Of a stretch of 8,390 nucleotides of DNA, positions 1 through 5,135 are shown piece by piece. The stretch is from Synechococcales cyanobacterium PMM_0003. Lineage in GTDB: Bacteria; Cyanobacteriota; Cyanobacteriia; Pseudanabaenales; Pseudanabaenaceae. The position numbers and the translations under genes were made by a program. Every line of letters begins with the position of its first letter. Position 1 is the first letter of the stretch. Location of the stretch: assembly GCA_949128015.1 (NCBI GenBank), contig CASBRC010000338.1, positions 1 through 8,390 of the forward strand, in the 5' to 3' direction. The notes under the pieces were generated by a model. That model did no database searches. It was not told where the DNA came from and was given only the letters and a program-made list of their open reading frames with translations.

Positions 1-21
1 GTAAAAGCGTTAAGTGCGATC

Positions 22-50
22 TAAGATTAATTGGTTGAACACGTTATAAT
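22..50 (+). promoter_or_regulatory. Possible promoter of the vapB-vapC pair
   Basis: A perfect TATAAT -10 hexamer lies at 45-50, 31 bases before the antitoxin start. The matching -35 position (about 22-27, TAAGAT) is poor. An alternative pairing is TTGAAC at 35-40 with TAGTAT at 58-63, spaced 17. In family terms, TA operons usually have such a promoter repressed by their own antitoxin, but I see no clear operator palindrome here. Confidence 0.4.
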
Positions 51-81
51 TTTTTCATAGTATGAGTGAGATTTAATCCAA

Positions 82-291
82 ATGTCAGTATCACTAGAAA
101 AAAGAGTCGCAATCCTAGAAGCTGAAATTACCAAAATCAAGAATAAAGTAGAAAGTTCTACTACCACAACAAAACCTTGGTGGGAAAAAATAACAGGAAC
201 ATTTGCCGATAGCCCAGACTATGACAAAGCCATGCAACTAGGCAAAAAATATCGTGAATCTCAGCGTAAAACCTCAGCCAAATCCCACTGA
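82..291 (+). CDS. VapB-like antitoxin of a PIN-toxin pair
   Basis: This 69-residue protein is probably the antitoxin of the PIN toxin that follows. Residues 4-24 form a short heptad-like helix (LEKRVAILEAEITKIKNKV) that could be a coiled-coil dimerisation segment. The second half (KPWWEKITGTFADSPDYDKA followed by GKKYRES) resembles the toxin-wrapping tail of small cyanobacterial proteins encoded just before vapC genes. No classical AbrB or ribbon-helix-helix DNA-binding domain is evident, so how it would bind its promoter is unclear. The stop codon overlaps the toxin start by one base (TGATG), which implies translational coupling, as is usual for antitoxin-first TA operons. The ribosome-binding site is weak (GTGAG, about 13 bases upstream). 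The role is inferred from context and resemblance. Confidence 0.75.
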   Translation: MSVSLEKRVAILEAEITKIKNKVESSTTTTKPWWEKITGTFADSPDYDKAMQLGKKYRESQRKTSAKSH

Positions 292-713
292 TGTACATTC
301 TCGATACAGACCACCTCAGCATCCTAGATCGCGGTGGAATCAAAGCACAGCATCTTCTCAGTCGATTAGCCGATGTTAATCCTGATGAAGTCGCCGTAAC
401 CATAATCAGCTACGAAGAACAAACAAGAGGCTGGCTCAGTCACATTGCCAAAGCTCGTAACCTTGAAGCCCAAGTCGAAATCTACAAGGAACTCAAAAAA
501 CAAATTGAGAATTATTGCACTATTCCGATTATAGATTTTGACAAACAATCTGCTCAAGAATTTCAACGCCTCCGAAAAGCCCATCCCCGCCTCGGCACAA
601 TGGACTTAAAAATTGCCGCGATCGCGATCGTGAATAACGCAACTGTATTAACTCGCAATACTTCAGATTTCGGGAAAATCCCTAACCTGCAAATAGAAGA
701 TTGGACATGGTGA
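291..713 (+). CDS. vapC: VapC-family PIN-domain toxin, intact
   Basis: The protein has 140 residues, the usual size for a PIN-domain ribonuclease toxin. The acidic metal-binding residues are all visible: Asp5 in the opening MYILDTDHLS, Glu42/Glu43 in SYEEQTRGWL, Asp105 in GTMDLKIAA and Asp126 in TRNTSDFGKI. The C-terminal block VLTRNTSDFGKIPNLQIEDW is the classic end of this VapC subgroup. In the family, these residues hold Mg2+ for cleavage of tRNA or other RNA; the target cannot be read from sequence. Translation starts inside the stop codon of the upstream antitoxin gene. Of the three TA-type toxin or partner genes in the window with a cognate antitoxin-side gene beside them, plus this one, only this gene is undamaged, so this is the one pair likely to be functional. 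Confidence 0.9.
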   Translation: MYILDTDHLSILDRGGIKAQHLLSRLADVNPDEVAVTIISYEEQTRGWLSHIAKARNLEAQVEIYKELKKQIENYCTIPIIDFDKQSAQEFQRLRKAHPRLGTMDLKIAAIAIVNNATVLTRNTSDFGKIPNLQIEDWTW

Positions 714-732
714 GATTAGTGATGATTTTTCA

Positions 733-972
733 TCAAACAGCAACTTCATAGGGAACCATTGTTAAACGGCGATCGCGATCGGCAGCAAAAGCAAAACAGG
801 CTTGGATATCGGTGATCGTTAGATCTGGAAAATCATCCAACACTTCTTCAACACTCATTCCACCGCCAAGATAGTCAAACACATCTGAAACAGCAATGCG
901 CGTGTTAACTATACAAGGCTTGCCACTGCGAATATTAGGGTTGATGCGTATGCGTTGTCGATAGCTCATCAT
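733..972 (-). CDS. DUF433 protein, orphan antitoxin-like
   Basis: DUF433 is a small family with a winged-helix-like fold, often encoded beside a DUF5615 PIN-like toxin. The signature is clear: an RIRINPNIRSGKPCIVNTRI segment, then AVSDVFDYLGGGMSVEEVLDDFPDLT and a C-terminal helix starting TDIQACFAFAA. I chose the ATG at 972 (79 residues); the second ATG at 969 or a TTG at 978 are alternatives, and the TTG has the better-spaced AGG. The DUF5615 partner normally follows such a gene, but here the next 20 bases reach the end of the convergent vapC. It is therefore an orphan, either a relic of a lost TA pair or a stand-alone regulator. The family call is firm; the function is inferred. Confidence 0.85.
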   Translation of the reverse strand: MMSYRQRIRINPNIRSGKPCIVNTRIAVSDVFDYLGGGMSVEEVLDDFPDLTITDIQACFAFAADRDRRLTMVPYEVAV

Positions 973-1004
973 AGCCAAAATTTATACCTAGCTAGCTTAC
1001 TTCG

Positions 1005-1013
1005 ATTATAGCA
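1005..1013 (-). promoter_or_regulatory. Extended -10 promoter for the DUF433 gene
   Basis: Read on the minus strand the sequence is TGCTATAAT, a TG-N-TATAAT extended -10 element with a perfect hexamer, ending 32 bases before the ATG at 972. The -35 position (about 1028-1033) does not match the consensus, which extended -10 promoters tolerate. It lies in the divergent gap shared with the mazE-like gene. Confidence 0.5.
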
Positions 1014-1072
1014 GCAGATTTTCCTACCATACGCTATGTTAGGATTTTAGATAATTTTAGTATTTAAACAAT

Positions 1073-1282
1073 ATGAAAAGCCAGTTATTACAATTAGCTT
1101 TCGAGATAGAGCTTCAAGATGGAGAAAAACTTACACTTCCTAGCTCCATAGTAGAAGGAATCGGCAAAGGTAAATGGCTCATTACCATTCAACCAAAAAC
1201 TACGATAAGCGATCATCTCGCCCATGATGCCTTCTTAAAAAGCTATGCGCCAGAAGATGAAGGATTGTATGACGACTATTAA
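1073..1282 (+). CDS. MazE-like antitoxin
   Basis: This 69-residue protein resembles the short antitoxins that precede mazF in cyanobacteria. The N-terminal half (LAFEIELQDGEKLTLPSSIV, then EGIGKGKWLITIQP) looks like a beta-rich DNA-binding segment, and the tail is strongly acidic, ending in YAPEDEGLYDDY, as expected of a segment that wraps a MazF dimer. It overlaps the mazF start by 14 bases, the usual coupled arrangement, and the mazF ribosome-binding site (AAGGA, 1260-1264) lies inside this gene. No strong ribosome-binding site precedes its own ATG. The reading frame is intact although its toxin partner is frameshifted. The role comes from context and family resemblance. Confidence 0.75.
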   Translation: MKSQLLQLAFEIELQDGEKLTLPSSIVEGIGKGKWLITIQPKTTISDHLAHDAFLKSYAPEDEGLYDDY

Positions 1283-1597
1283 AGCAGGCGAAATTTGGAT
1301 TGCAGCAATTCCTTTTACCAATGGAATCGCATCGAAAAAAGACCTGTTCTAATTCTTTGGAATGATGGCAATGATGTAGTTTTAGCAGCAATAACGTCCG
1401 CCAAGCCAAGAACACAGACAGATGTTGTCTTAAAGAATTGGGCAAATAGCGGTTTGAGAGTTGAATCAACTGTAAGACTTTCACGCCTTGATTGCTTAGA
1501 AAAATCTTTAATGCTTTCCAAATTGGGCAGATTATCAGCAGAGGATGCCAATAAACTCAAAGAAATATGGACTACTTATGTTAAACCCCAATTTTAG
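1269..1597 (+). pseudogene. mazF: MazF/PemK-family toxin, frameshifted at an A6 run
   Basis: From the ATG at 1269 the frame reads MTTIKAGEIWIAAIPFTNGI then ASKKDLF and stops at 1350-1352 (27 residues). The MazF sequence continues in the -1 frame as KRPVLILWNDGNDVVLAAIT, then an STVRLSRLDCLEKSLM block and KLGRLSAEDANKLKEIW, ending VKPQF at 1597. One extra A in the run 1335-1340 would give SKKRPVLIL and a 109-residue protein, the normal MazF length. MazF toxins cut mRNA at short sequence motifs; the GEIW, PFTNG and RPVL motifs typical of the fold are now split between two frames. Possible causes are a real inactivating deletion, a homopolymer sequencing error, or slippage during expression. The downstream frame taken alone lacks the first beta strands and is unlikely to be a functional start. 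Confidence 0.88.
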
Positions 1598-1621
1598 ATA
1601 TCGTTGAAACGAGAAAAAACT

Positions 1622-1936
1622 ATGGCAAGCCCTGCTATTCATGCTGGTGAAATATTAGCTGATGAACTTGAAGAACTGGGAATTAGTGCATCAGAACTGG
1701 CGCGATCTTTACATATTCCCACTAATCGCATTACTCAGATTTTAAATGGACAAAGAGGCATCACCGCCGATACTGCTTTACGCTTGGGGCGATGGTTTGG
1801 TACTAGTGCAGAACTATGGATAAATCTCCAAAAAGCTTATGAGTTAAGATTAGCTGAGGAGTTAGTAGGAGAGGAAATTCAAAAAACAATTCAACCTCGT
1901 TCATCCATAAATAATCAGCAACTAATTCAAGTCTAA
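1622..1936 (+). CDS. higA: HigA-type helix-turn-helix antitoxin, orphan
   Basis: The protein has 104 residues with an XRE-type helix-turn-helix at about residues 20-62. The opening MASPAIHAGEILADELEELG, then ELARSLHIPTNRITQILNGQ and the segment from RGITADTALRLGRWFGTSAE into LWINLQ, is the standard HigA addiction-module pattern. HigA binds and neutralises the RelE-like nuclease HigB and represses the operon. I chose the ATG at 1622 over the in-frame TTG at 1604 because HigA proteins start close to the HAGEIL motif. In HigBA systems higB normally lies just before higA. Here that position holds the broken mazF, 24 bases upstream, with no room for higB, and no higB follows. It is therefore an orphan that may be transcribed with mazEF. 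Confidence 0.9.
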   Translation: MASPAIHAGEILADELEELGISASELARSLHIPTNRITQILNGQRGITADTALRLGRWFGTSAELWINLQKAYELRLAEELVGEEIQKTIQPRSSINNQQLIQV

Positions 1937-1962
1937 ATGAAACTGCGATCGCAGTTTCATTT
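1935..1962 (+). terminator. Perfect 28-bp palindrome with HIP1 core, likely terminator
   Basis: Positions 1935-1962 form an uninterrupted palindrome centred on GCGATCGC (1945-1952). It begins inside the higA stop codon and is followed by a run of T (1960-1964). The arms include TGAAACT and AGTTTCA. As RNA it would form a long hairpin followed by U residues, a rho-independent-like terminator closing the mazE-mazF-higA cluster. The T run is short, so efficiency is uncertain. Confidence 0.6.
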
Positions 1963-2008
1963 TTGTGGAGTGGCGATTATTCTGTTTAGTGTGGTGAGAT
2001 AGCCCTAG

Positions 2009-2266
2009 ATGCCAACAGTTCTATAGGTAAAAGGATGGCGATTTTTCTTCTATTCAGATGAGGGAAATAAGCCAATTCATATTCACGTTCAGAAAGGAGA
2101 CAGCGAATGTAAATATTGGCTAGACATTGATTTATACGAAATTCGTGAGGCTTACTCCTATGGAATGTCATCACGGGATACGAGAGAAGTCAGGAAGATA
2201 ATCTTACAGAACTTTGATGAAATAGTAGATGAATGGCAAGCATTTAGGAGTCAACAAAATGGATAA
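2009..2266 (+). pseudogene. DUF4160 gene with in-frame stop at codon 6
   Basis: The frame opens MPTVL, meets TAG at 2024-2026, and then runs open to TAA at 2264-2266. The remainder reads VKGWRFFFYSDEGNKPIHIH, then a WLDIDLYEIREAY segment and REVRKIILQNFDEIVDEW. This is the DUF4160 pattern (N-terminal MPTVL, an RFFFYSDEG segment, an IHIHV motif), and 85 codons is its normal length. DUF4160 genes commonly sit directly before DUF2442 genes, as here, with an 8-base overlap; the pair is thought to be TA-like but is poorly characterised. There is no ATG, GTG or TTG just after the stop that would restore the core, so the gene is probably dead. A TGG-to-TAG change is one simple origin. A sequencing error is possible but less natural for a substitution. 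Confidence 0.82.
2246..2250 (+). promoter_or_regulatory. Ribosome-binding site of the DUF2442 gene
   Basis: AGGAG at 2246-2250 lies 8 bases before the ATG at 2259. This well-placed site decides the start in favour of 2259 over the in-frame ATG at 2229, which would lie before it. Confidence 0.7.
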
Positions 2267-2504
2267 GCAATACAACGTATCAAATATAGATTTTAGAGGC
2301 GAGTGGATGATTCTATCGGTTAATGAAGAAATCTATCAAATTCCAATTGCTCAAGCCTCTAAAAAACTTGCTCAAGCAACGGATATCGAGCGTAAAATGT
2401 ACCGCATTTCACCATCAGGTTATGGGATTCATTGGTATGCAATCGATGAAGATCTCACAACTAAAGGACTTATTAAATTAGCTACAATAGCCCAAACAGC
2501 ATAA
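2259..2504 (+). CDS. DUF2442 protein
   Basis: This 81-residue protein begins MDKQYNVSNIDFRGEWMILS. The closing part (RISPSGYGIHWYAIDEDLTT then KGLIKLA) matches the DUF2442 pattern, in which an 'IHWpelDEDls-vegLl' element is conserved. DUF2442 proteins are small and predicted to be DNA-binding or antitoxin-like; their typical neighbour is DUF4160, which precedes this gene with an 8-base overlap (2259-2266) but carries a stop at codon 6. If the two genes are translationally coupled, early termination upstream would leave this gene dependent on its own AGGAG site. The frame is intact. The family call is fairly firm; the antitoxin role is inferred. Confidence 0.85.
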   Translation: MDKQYNVSNIDFRGEWMILSVNEEIYQIPIAQASKKLAQATDIERKMYRISPSGYGIHWYAIDEDLTTKGLIKLATIAQTA

Positions 2505-2585
2505 ACAATATGCGATCGCTGCTTGATTTATTTTTAGTAAGTAGGTGATCGCGATGTTTTGGTGTTGGAGGAGCGATCTCGCTTA

Positions 2586-2606
2586 GTAAAAGCTTTAAAT
2601 GCGATC
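2586..2606 (+). repeat. Dispersed 21-bp repeat, copy 2 (copy 1 at 1-21)
   Basis: Positions 2586-2606 (GTAAAAGCTTTAA then ATGCGATC) match positions 1-21 (GTAAAAGCGTTAA then GTGCGATC) at 19 of 21 bases. The first copy is cut by the window edge, so the full repeat may be longer. Both copies lie outside genes. Confidence 0.5.
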
Positions 2607-2627
2607 GCCTAAAAATCTAACAATATT

Positions 2628-2717
2628 TCAATAACGTTCGCGATCGCGCACCGCATACAACACGATCTCTTCAGTAGGCGTAAGGTCTAGCGGATCATCA
2701 GACTTTTTACATGCCAT
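2628..2717 (-). pseudogene. Short PadR-like N-terminal fragment
   Basis: The minus strand from ATG at 2717 encodes 29 residues, opening MACKKSDDPLDLTPTEEIVL and ending YAVRDRERY before a TGA at 2630-2628. The LTP-TEEIVLYAVRDRERY element resembles the first helix of PadR-family winged-helix repressors, where it normally continues YGLEI. Skipping one T at the stop gives Y-E-I-L-L-D-F and then another stop, suggesting a frameshifted and truncated remnant. The rest of the winged helix is not seen downstream. It could also be a genuine small peptide gene. Recognition is by eye and tentative. Confidence 0.4.
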
Positions 2718-2811
2718 AATCTAATGTACATACAATCTATACCTGATTACACATTAATTAGATATATAGTCTATATAAACTTACATTTCAGAGATTTTGG
2801 AGATAAAGAGC

Positions 2812-2839
2812 AAAAAAAGCACCCCATCGGAGTGCTTTT
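2812..2839 (-). terminator. Rho-independent terminator of lpdA
   Basis: On the minus strand the sequence reads AAAAGCACTCC, loop GAT, then GGGGTGCTTTTTTT. This is an 11-bp stem with one T-G wobble followed by a T run, 12 bases beyond the lpdA stop. The plus strand also ends the stem with TTTT, so it may work in both directions. Confidence 0.88.
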
Positions 2840-2850
2840 GTCTTTTGGAT

Positions 2851-4254
2851 TTAGATGTGTGCTGCGCGTTTGTATGCTTCATCCAACACTTCACTCAGAG
2901 TTGGGTGAGCGTGAACAATCGTCGCTAACTTCTGCACAGTCTGCCGATCGCGTATCGCCGCCGATGCCTCATGGATCAAGTCCGATGCATGGATACCAAT
3001 AATATGTACACCCAAAAGCTCGCCCGTATCTTCACGGTATACAATCTTGGCTAGACCATCAGTTTCTCCCTCGGCGATCGCCTTCGAGTTGCCCTTAAAG
3101 TAAGATTTTGTAGTAGCCACCTTAAAGCCTTCTAGAGTTCCCTTTTCCTTAGCCTGTGGCTCAGTCATGCCGACAAAACTCACTTCAGGATGGGTAAAGG
3201 CAGCCGCAGGAATACTTTGATAATCGACAGTGGCAGTGCGATCGCAAATATTCTCTACCGCCACAATTCCCTGAGCTGAAGCCGCATGAGCGAGCATCAT
3301 TTTGCCAGTCGCATCCCCGATCGCCCAAAGGTGAGGAACAGAAGTTGCCATCTTGTCATCGATATCAATAAAGCCGCGCTGATTTGGCGCAATGCCCACA
3401 CTTTCTAAACCAAGATCCTTAGTAAGAGGAATCCGACCTGTCGCCACTAGACAAGCATCAACTTCTAAAACTTCAATTACTTTCTTCGTCTTAGCATCAG
3501 TAAGTTCAATCTTGACAGGTGAACCTGCGGTAATTTTAGTCGCAAATACACCAGTTCTGGTTTCAATATCGCGCGGCTTTAGCAATATACGCTCAGCAAT
3601 CTTGGCAATATCAGGATCAAAGCCAGGCATTAATACATCCAAAGCTTCGATCATCGTCACTTCAGAACCAAGCGCCGTATAGACATCAGCAAATTCTAAA
3701 CCGATATAGCCGCTACCAATGATCGCTACCCATTGAGGCAAAGTCTCCAAACGCACAGCCTGATCGCTGGTAAATACAGTCTTGCCATCGAGTTCAACAC
3801 CGCGTGGGACAAATGGCTCGGAACCTGTAGCGAGAATAATATCCTTAGCGCGGTAAATCTTGTCACCAACGCTAACTTTTTGCACACCCGCCACGCGACC
3901 GCGACCTTGCAAAATATCTACGCCTAATTTTTTGAGGCTATTGGTCAAGTCGCCTCGCAATTTCAGCACTAAGTTATCGGCATGACTTGCGATCGCACCG
4001 CGATCAAAATTTACTTCACCAACTTCAATACCGAGTGCCTTAAGGTGTGACTTTGCCCGCATTTCGCGCACTCGTCCTGAAGCCGCCAATAACGCCTTGG
4101 ATGGAATACAGCCGCGATTGACACAGGTTCCACCCATTACACCATCTTCAACAATCGCTGTCTTCAATCCACAGGCGACAGCATGAAGCGCCGCACCATG
4201 TCCACCAACACCTGCACCAATGATGATCAAATCGTAATCAAACTTTTTCGACAC
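2851..4254 (-). CDS. lpdA: Dihydrolipoamide dehydrogenase (E3)
   Basis: This 467-residue flavoprotein reoxidises dihydrolipoamide to lipoamide using FAD and NAD+, serving the pyruvate dehydrogenase complex and the glycine cleavage system in the cytoplasm. It carries the FAD-binding GAGVGG at 13-18, the redox disulfide Cys44/Cys49 in [16 protein letters not shown], the NAD-binding GSGYIG at 180-185, the second FAD motif AIGDATG at 311-317, and the C-terminal His450/Glu455 dyad in [17 protein letters not shown] that completes the partner subunit's active site. All catalytic elements are present and the length is near the family norm (about 470-480). The start is a GTG at 4254, supported by GGAG 9 bases upstream (4264-4267). 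It stands as a single gene, with its own terminator, 113 bases beyond the Septu-like operon. It is the only clear housekeeping gene in the window. Confidence 0.96.
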   Translation of the reverse strand: MSKKFDYDLIIIGAGVGGHGAALHAVACGLKTAIVEDGVMGGTCVNRGCIPSKALLAASGRVREMRAKSHLKALGIEVGEVNFDRGAIASHADNLVLKLRGDLTNSLKKLGVDILQGRGRVAGVQKVSVGDKIYRAKDIILATGSEPFVPRGVELDGKTVFTSDQAVRLETLPQWVAIIGSGYIGLEFADVYTALGSEVTMIEALDVLMPGFDPDIAKIAERILLKPRDIETRTGVFATKITAGSPVKIELTDAKTKKVIEVLEVDACLVATGRIPLTKDLGLESVGIAPNQRGFIDIDDKMATSVPHLWAIGDATGKMMLAHAASAQGIVAVENICDRTATVDYQSIPAAAFTHPEVSFVGMTEPQAKEKGTLEGFKVATTKSYFKGNSKAIAEGETDGLAKIVYREDTGELLGVHIIGIHASDLIHEASAAIRDRQTVQKLATIVHAHPTLSEVLDEAYKRAAHI

Positions 4255-4285
4255 CTAATCTTTCTCCAGTAATATCAATCTACTA

Positions 4286-4352
4286 TTTTGGCATCGTTTT
4301 GCCACTGCGAAAGCCTTGACAAGATATAGCTGTTAAAGTTTTCATGCCAAAA
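4286..4352. repeat. 9-bp inverted repeat in the lpdA leader
   Basis: TTTTGGCAT at 4286-4294 is exactly mirrored by ATGCCAAAA at 4344-4352, 49 bases apart. A second, local hairpin TGGCA/TGCCA spans 4289-4304. Both lie between ptuB and lpdA, where lpdA transcription should start, so an operator or leader structure is possible, but this is only suggestive. Confidence 0.35.
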
Positions 4353-4367
4353 GTATAAGGTGATCAG

Positions 4368-5135
4368 CTACCCCAAATAGGAAATAGCGGTTAAATGCTT
4401 TTCTGCACCTTCGCCTAAAATCCAACGAATAGTTGTAAAGAATGCTGGCCAATCGTGTTTGCCATCACCGAAACGTTCTGAGGCAATTTGCTTTTTCAGT
4501 AAAATTGGATTAATTAAACCATCATCTCGAGCATCAAGTTCTTGGGTTATTTCGCTAATTATAGCTACTCTTTCATTTCTTAAGCGTTGAACATTGAGTC
4601 CCAACTTTTGAATAGTGAATTGAACATATTCAATGGGAATACCAGCATTTTCGCAAGCATTTTCGTCAGGTCTAATTTCACCATCTAAACTGCTAAAACG
4701 AAATAATCTGAATATTGGCAATTCGAGAGGATTTAACAATTTGCCATCGGGAATAAAGTCAGCTTTAGCGGCACTACAACAGGCAACTCTATTAGGTGGT
4801 TGTGAGATCCTACGCTCATTTTCTTCCTCAGAAACATCAACATTTTCCATACCTCCTTTACAATTAGCCAGCATATTTTGCCAGTCTAGATCGCAGTTGT
4901 TTTCTCGCGTGGATTGATGTCGTGGAATAAAATGCTCGATACAACGATCTTTGGGATGAAGATCGATTTCACAATACGCACAAAGCCATTTTTGATCAGA
5001 AACGAGTGTATTACGAGTGGACTTATAAGCTTTTTTATTTTGTTGTAAGTTTGCCCATCTTGAAAATTGAGAAGAAAATCTCATTTTATAATTTTTAAGC
5101 TCGTCTGGCTCTGGAGATTTAAGCACATTTTTCAT
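4368..5135 (-). CDS. ptuB: HNH nuclease, Septu PtuB-like (TIGR02646 type)
   Basis: This 255-residue protein is an HNH endonuclease of the kind paired with an ABC-type ATPase in Septu defence. The N-terminal KSPEPDELKNY is typical of the TIGR02646 group. The zinc/HNH core runs from CAYCE (Cys52, Cys55) through IEHFIPRH (Glu67, His68) to DWQNMLANCKGG (Asn87, Cys92), with further cysteines at 119-120 (VACC) that may complete the zinc site. The remaining C-terminal half is helical and has no motif I recognise. It overlaps ptuA by 4 bases (ATGA), so translation is coupled and a stoichiometric complex is likely. In known Septu systems, the ATPase and nuclease form a complex that degrades nucleic acid on phage infection. 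The nuclease call is firm; the Septu assignment rests on the pairing. Confidence 0.83.
   Translation of the reverse strand: MKNVLKSPEPDELKNYKMRFSSQFSRWANLQQNKKAYKSTRNTLVSDQKWLCAYCEIDLHPKDRCIEHFIPRHQSTRENNCDLDWQNMLANCKGGMENVDVSEEENERRISQPPNRVACCSAAKADFIPDGKLLNPLELPIFRLFRFSSLDGEIRPDENACENAGIPIEYVQFTIQKLGLNVQRLRNERVAIISEITQELDARDDGLINPILLKKQIASERFGDGKHDWPAFFTTIRWILGEGAEKHLTAISYLG

Larger units (their letters stand above)
2505..2850. other. Intergenic stretch, HIP1-rich, no intact gene
   Basis: These 346 bases separate the DUF2442 gene from the convergent lpdA. Three exact HIP1 octamers lie within 136 bases (2512-2519, 2601-2608, 2640-2647), with further GATCGC-like near matches and an AGCGAT-CTCGCT element around 2572-2583. 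Positions 2586-2606 repeat the first 21 bases of the window with two mismatches. A short PadR-like fragment sits at 2628-2717 on the minus strand, and the lpdA terminator at 2812-2839. Apart from these it is AT-rich and holds no gene I can support. Confidence 0.7.

Noticed and set aside
161..584. Minus-strand open frames opposite the vapB-vapC pair
   Set aside because: They lie antisense to clear plus-strand genes and show no recognisable motif.
1295..1352. Start of mazF at the downstream frame (1295) as an intact shorter gene
   Set aside because: That start (a TTG at 1295) yields residues unrelated to MazF before KRPVL and omits the GEIW and PFTNG strands, which are present in the other frame from 1269.
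1986..2174. Minus-strand open frame over the DUF4160 region
   Set aside because: The plus strand carries the recognisable DUF4160 sequence; the minus frame matches nothing known and is a shadow.
2505..2660. HIP1 cluster as a CRISPR array or MITE
   Set aside because: Spacing is irregular, only the octamer is shared, and no terminal inverted repeats or target duplications are visible.
2724..3002. Plus-strand open frame of 92 codons
   Set aside because: Its second half lies antisense to the 3' end of lpdA and across the lpdA terminator; composition and sequence resemble no family.
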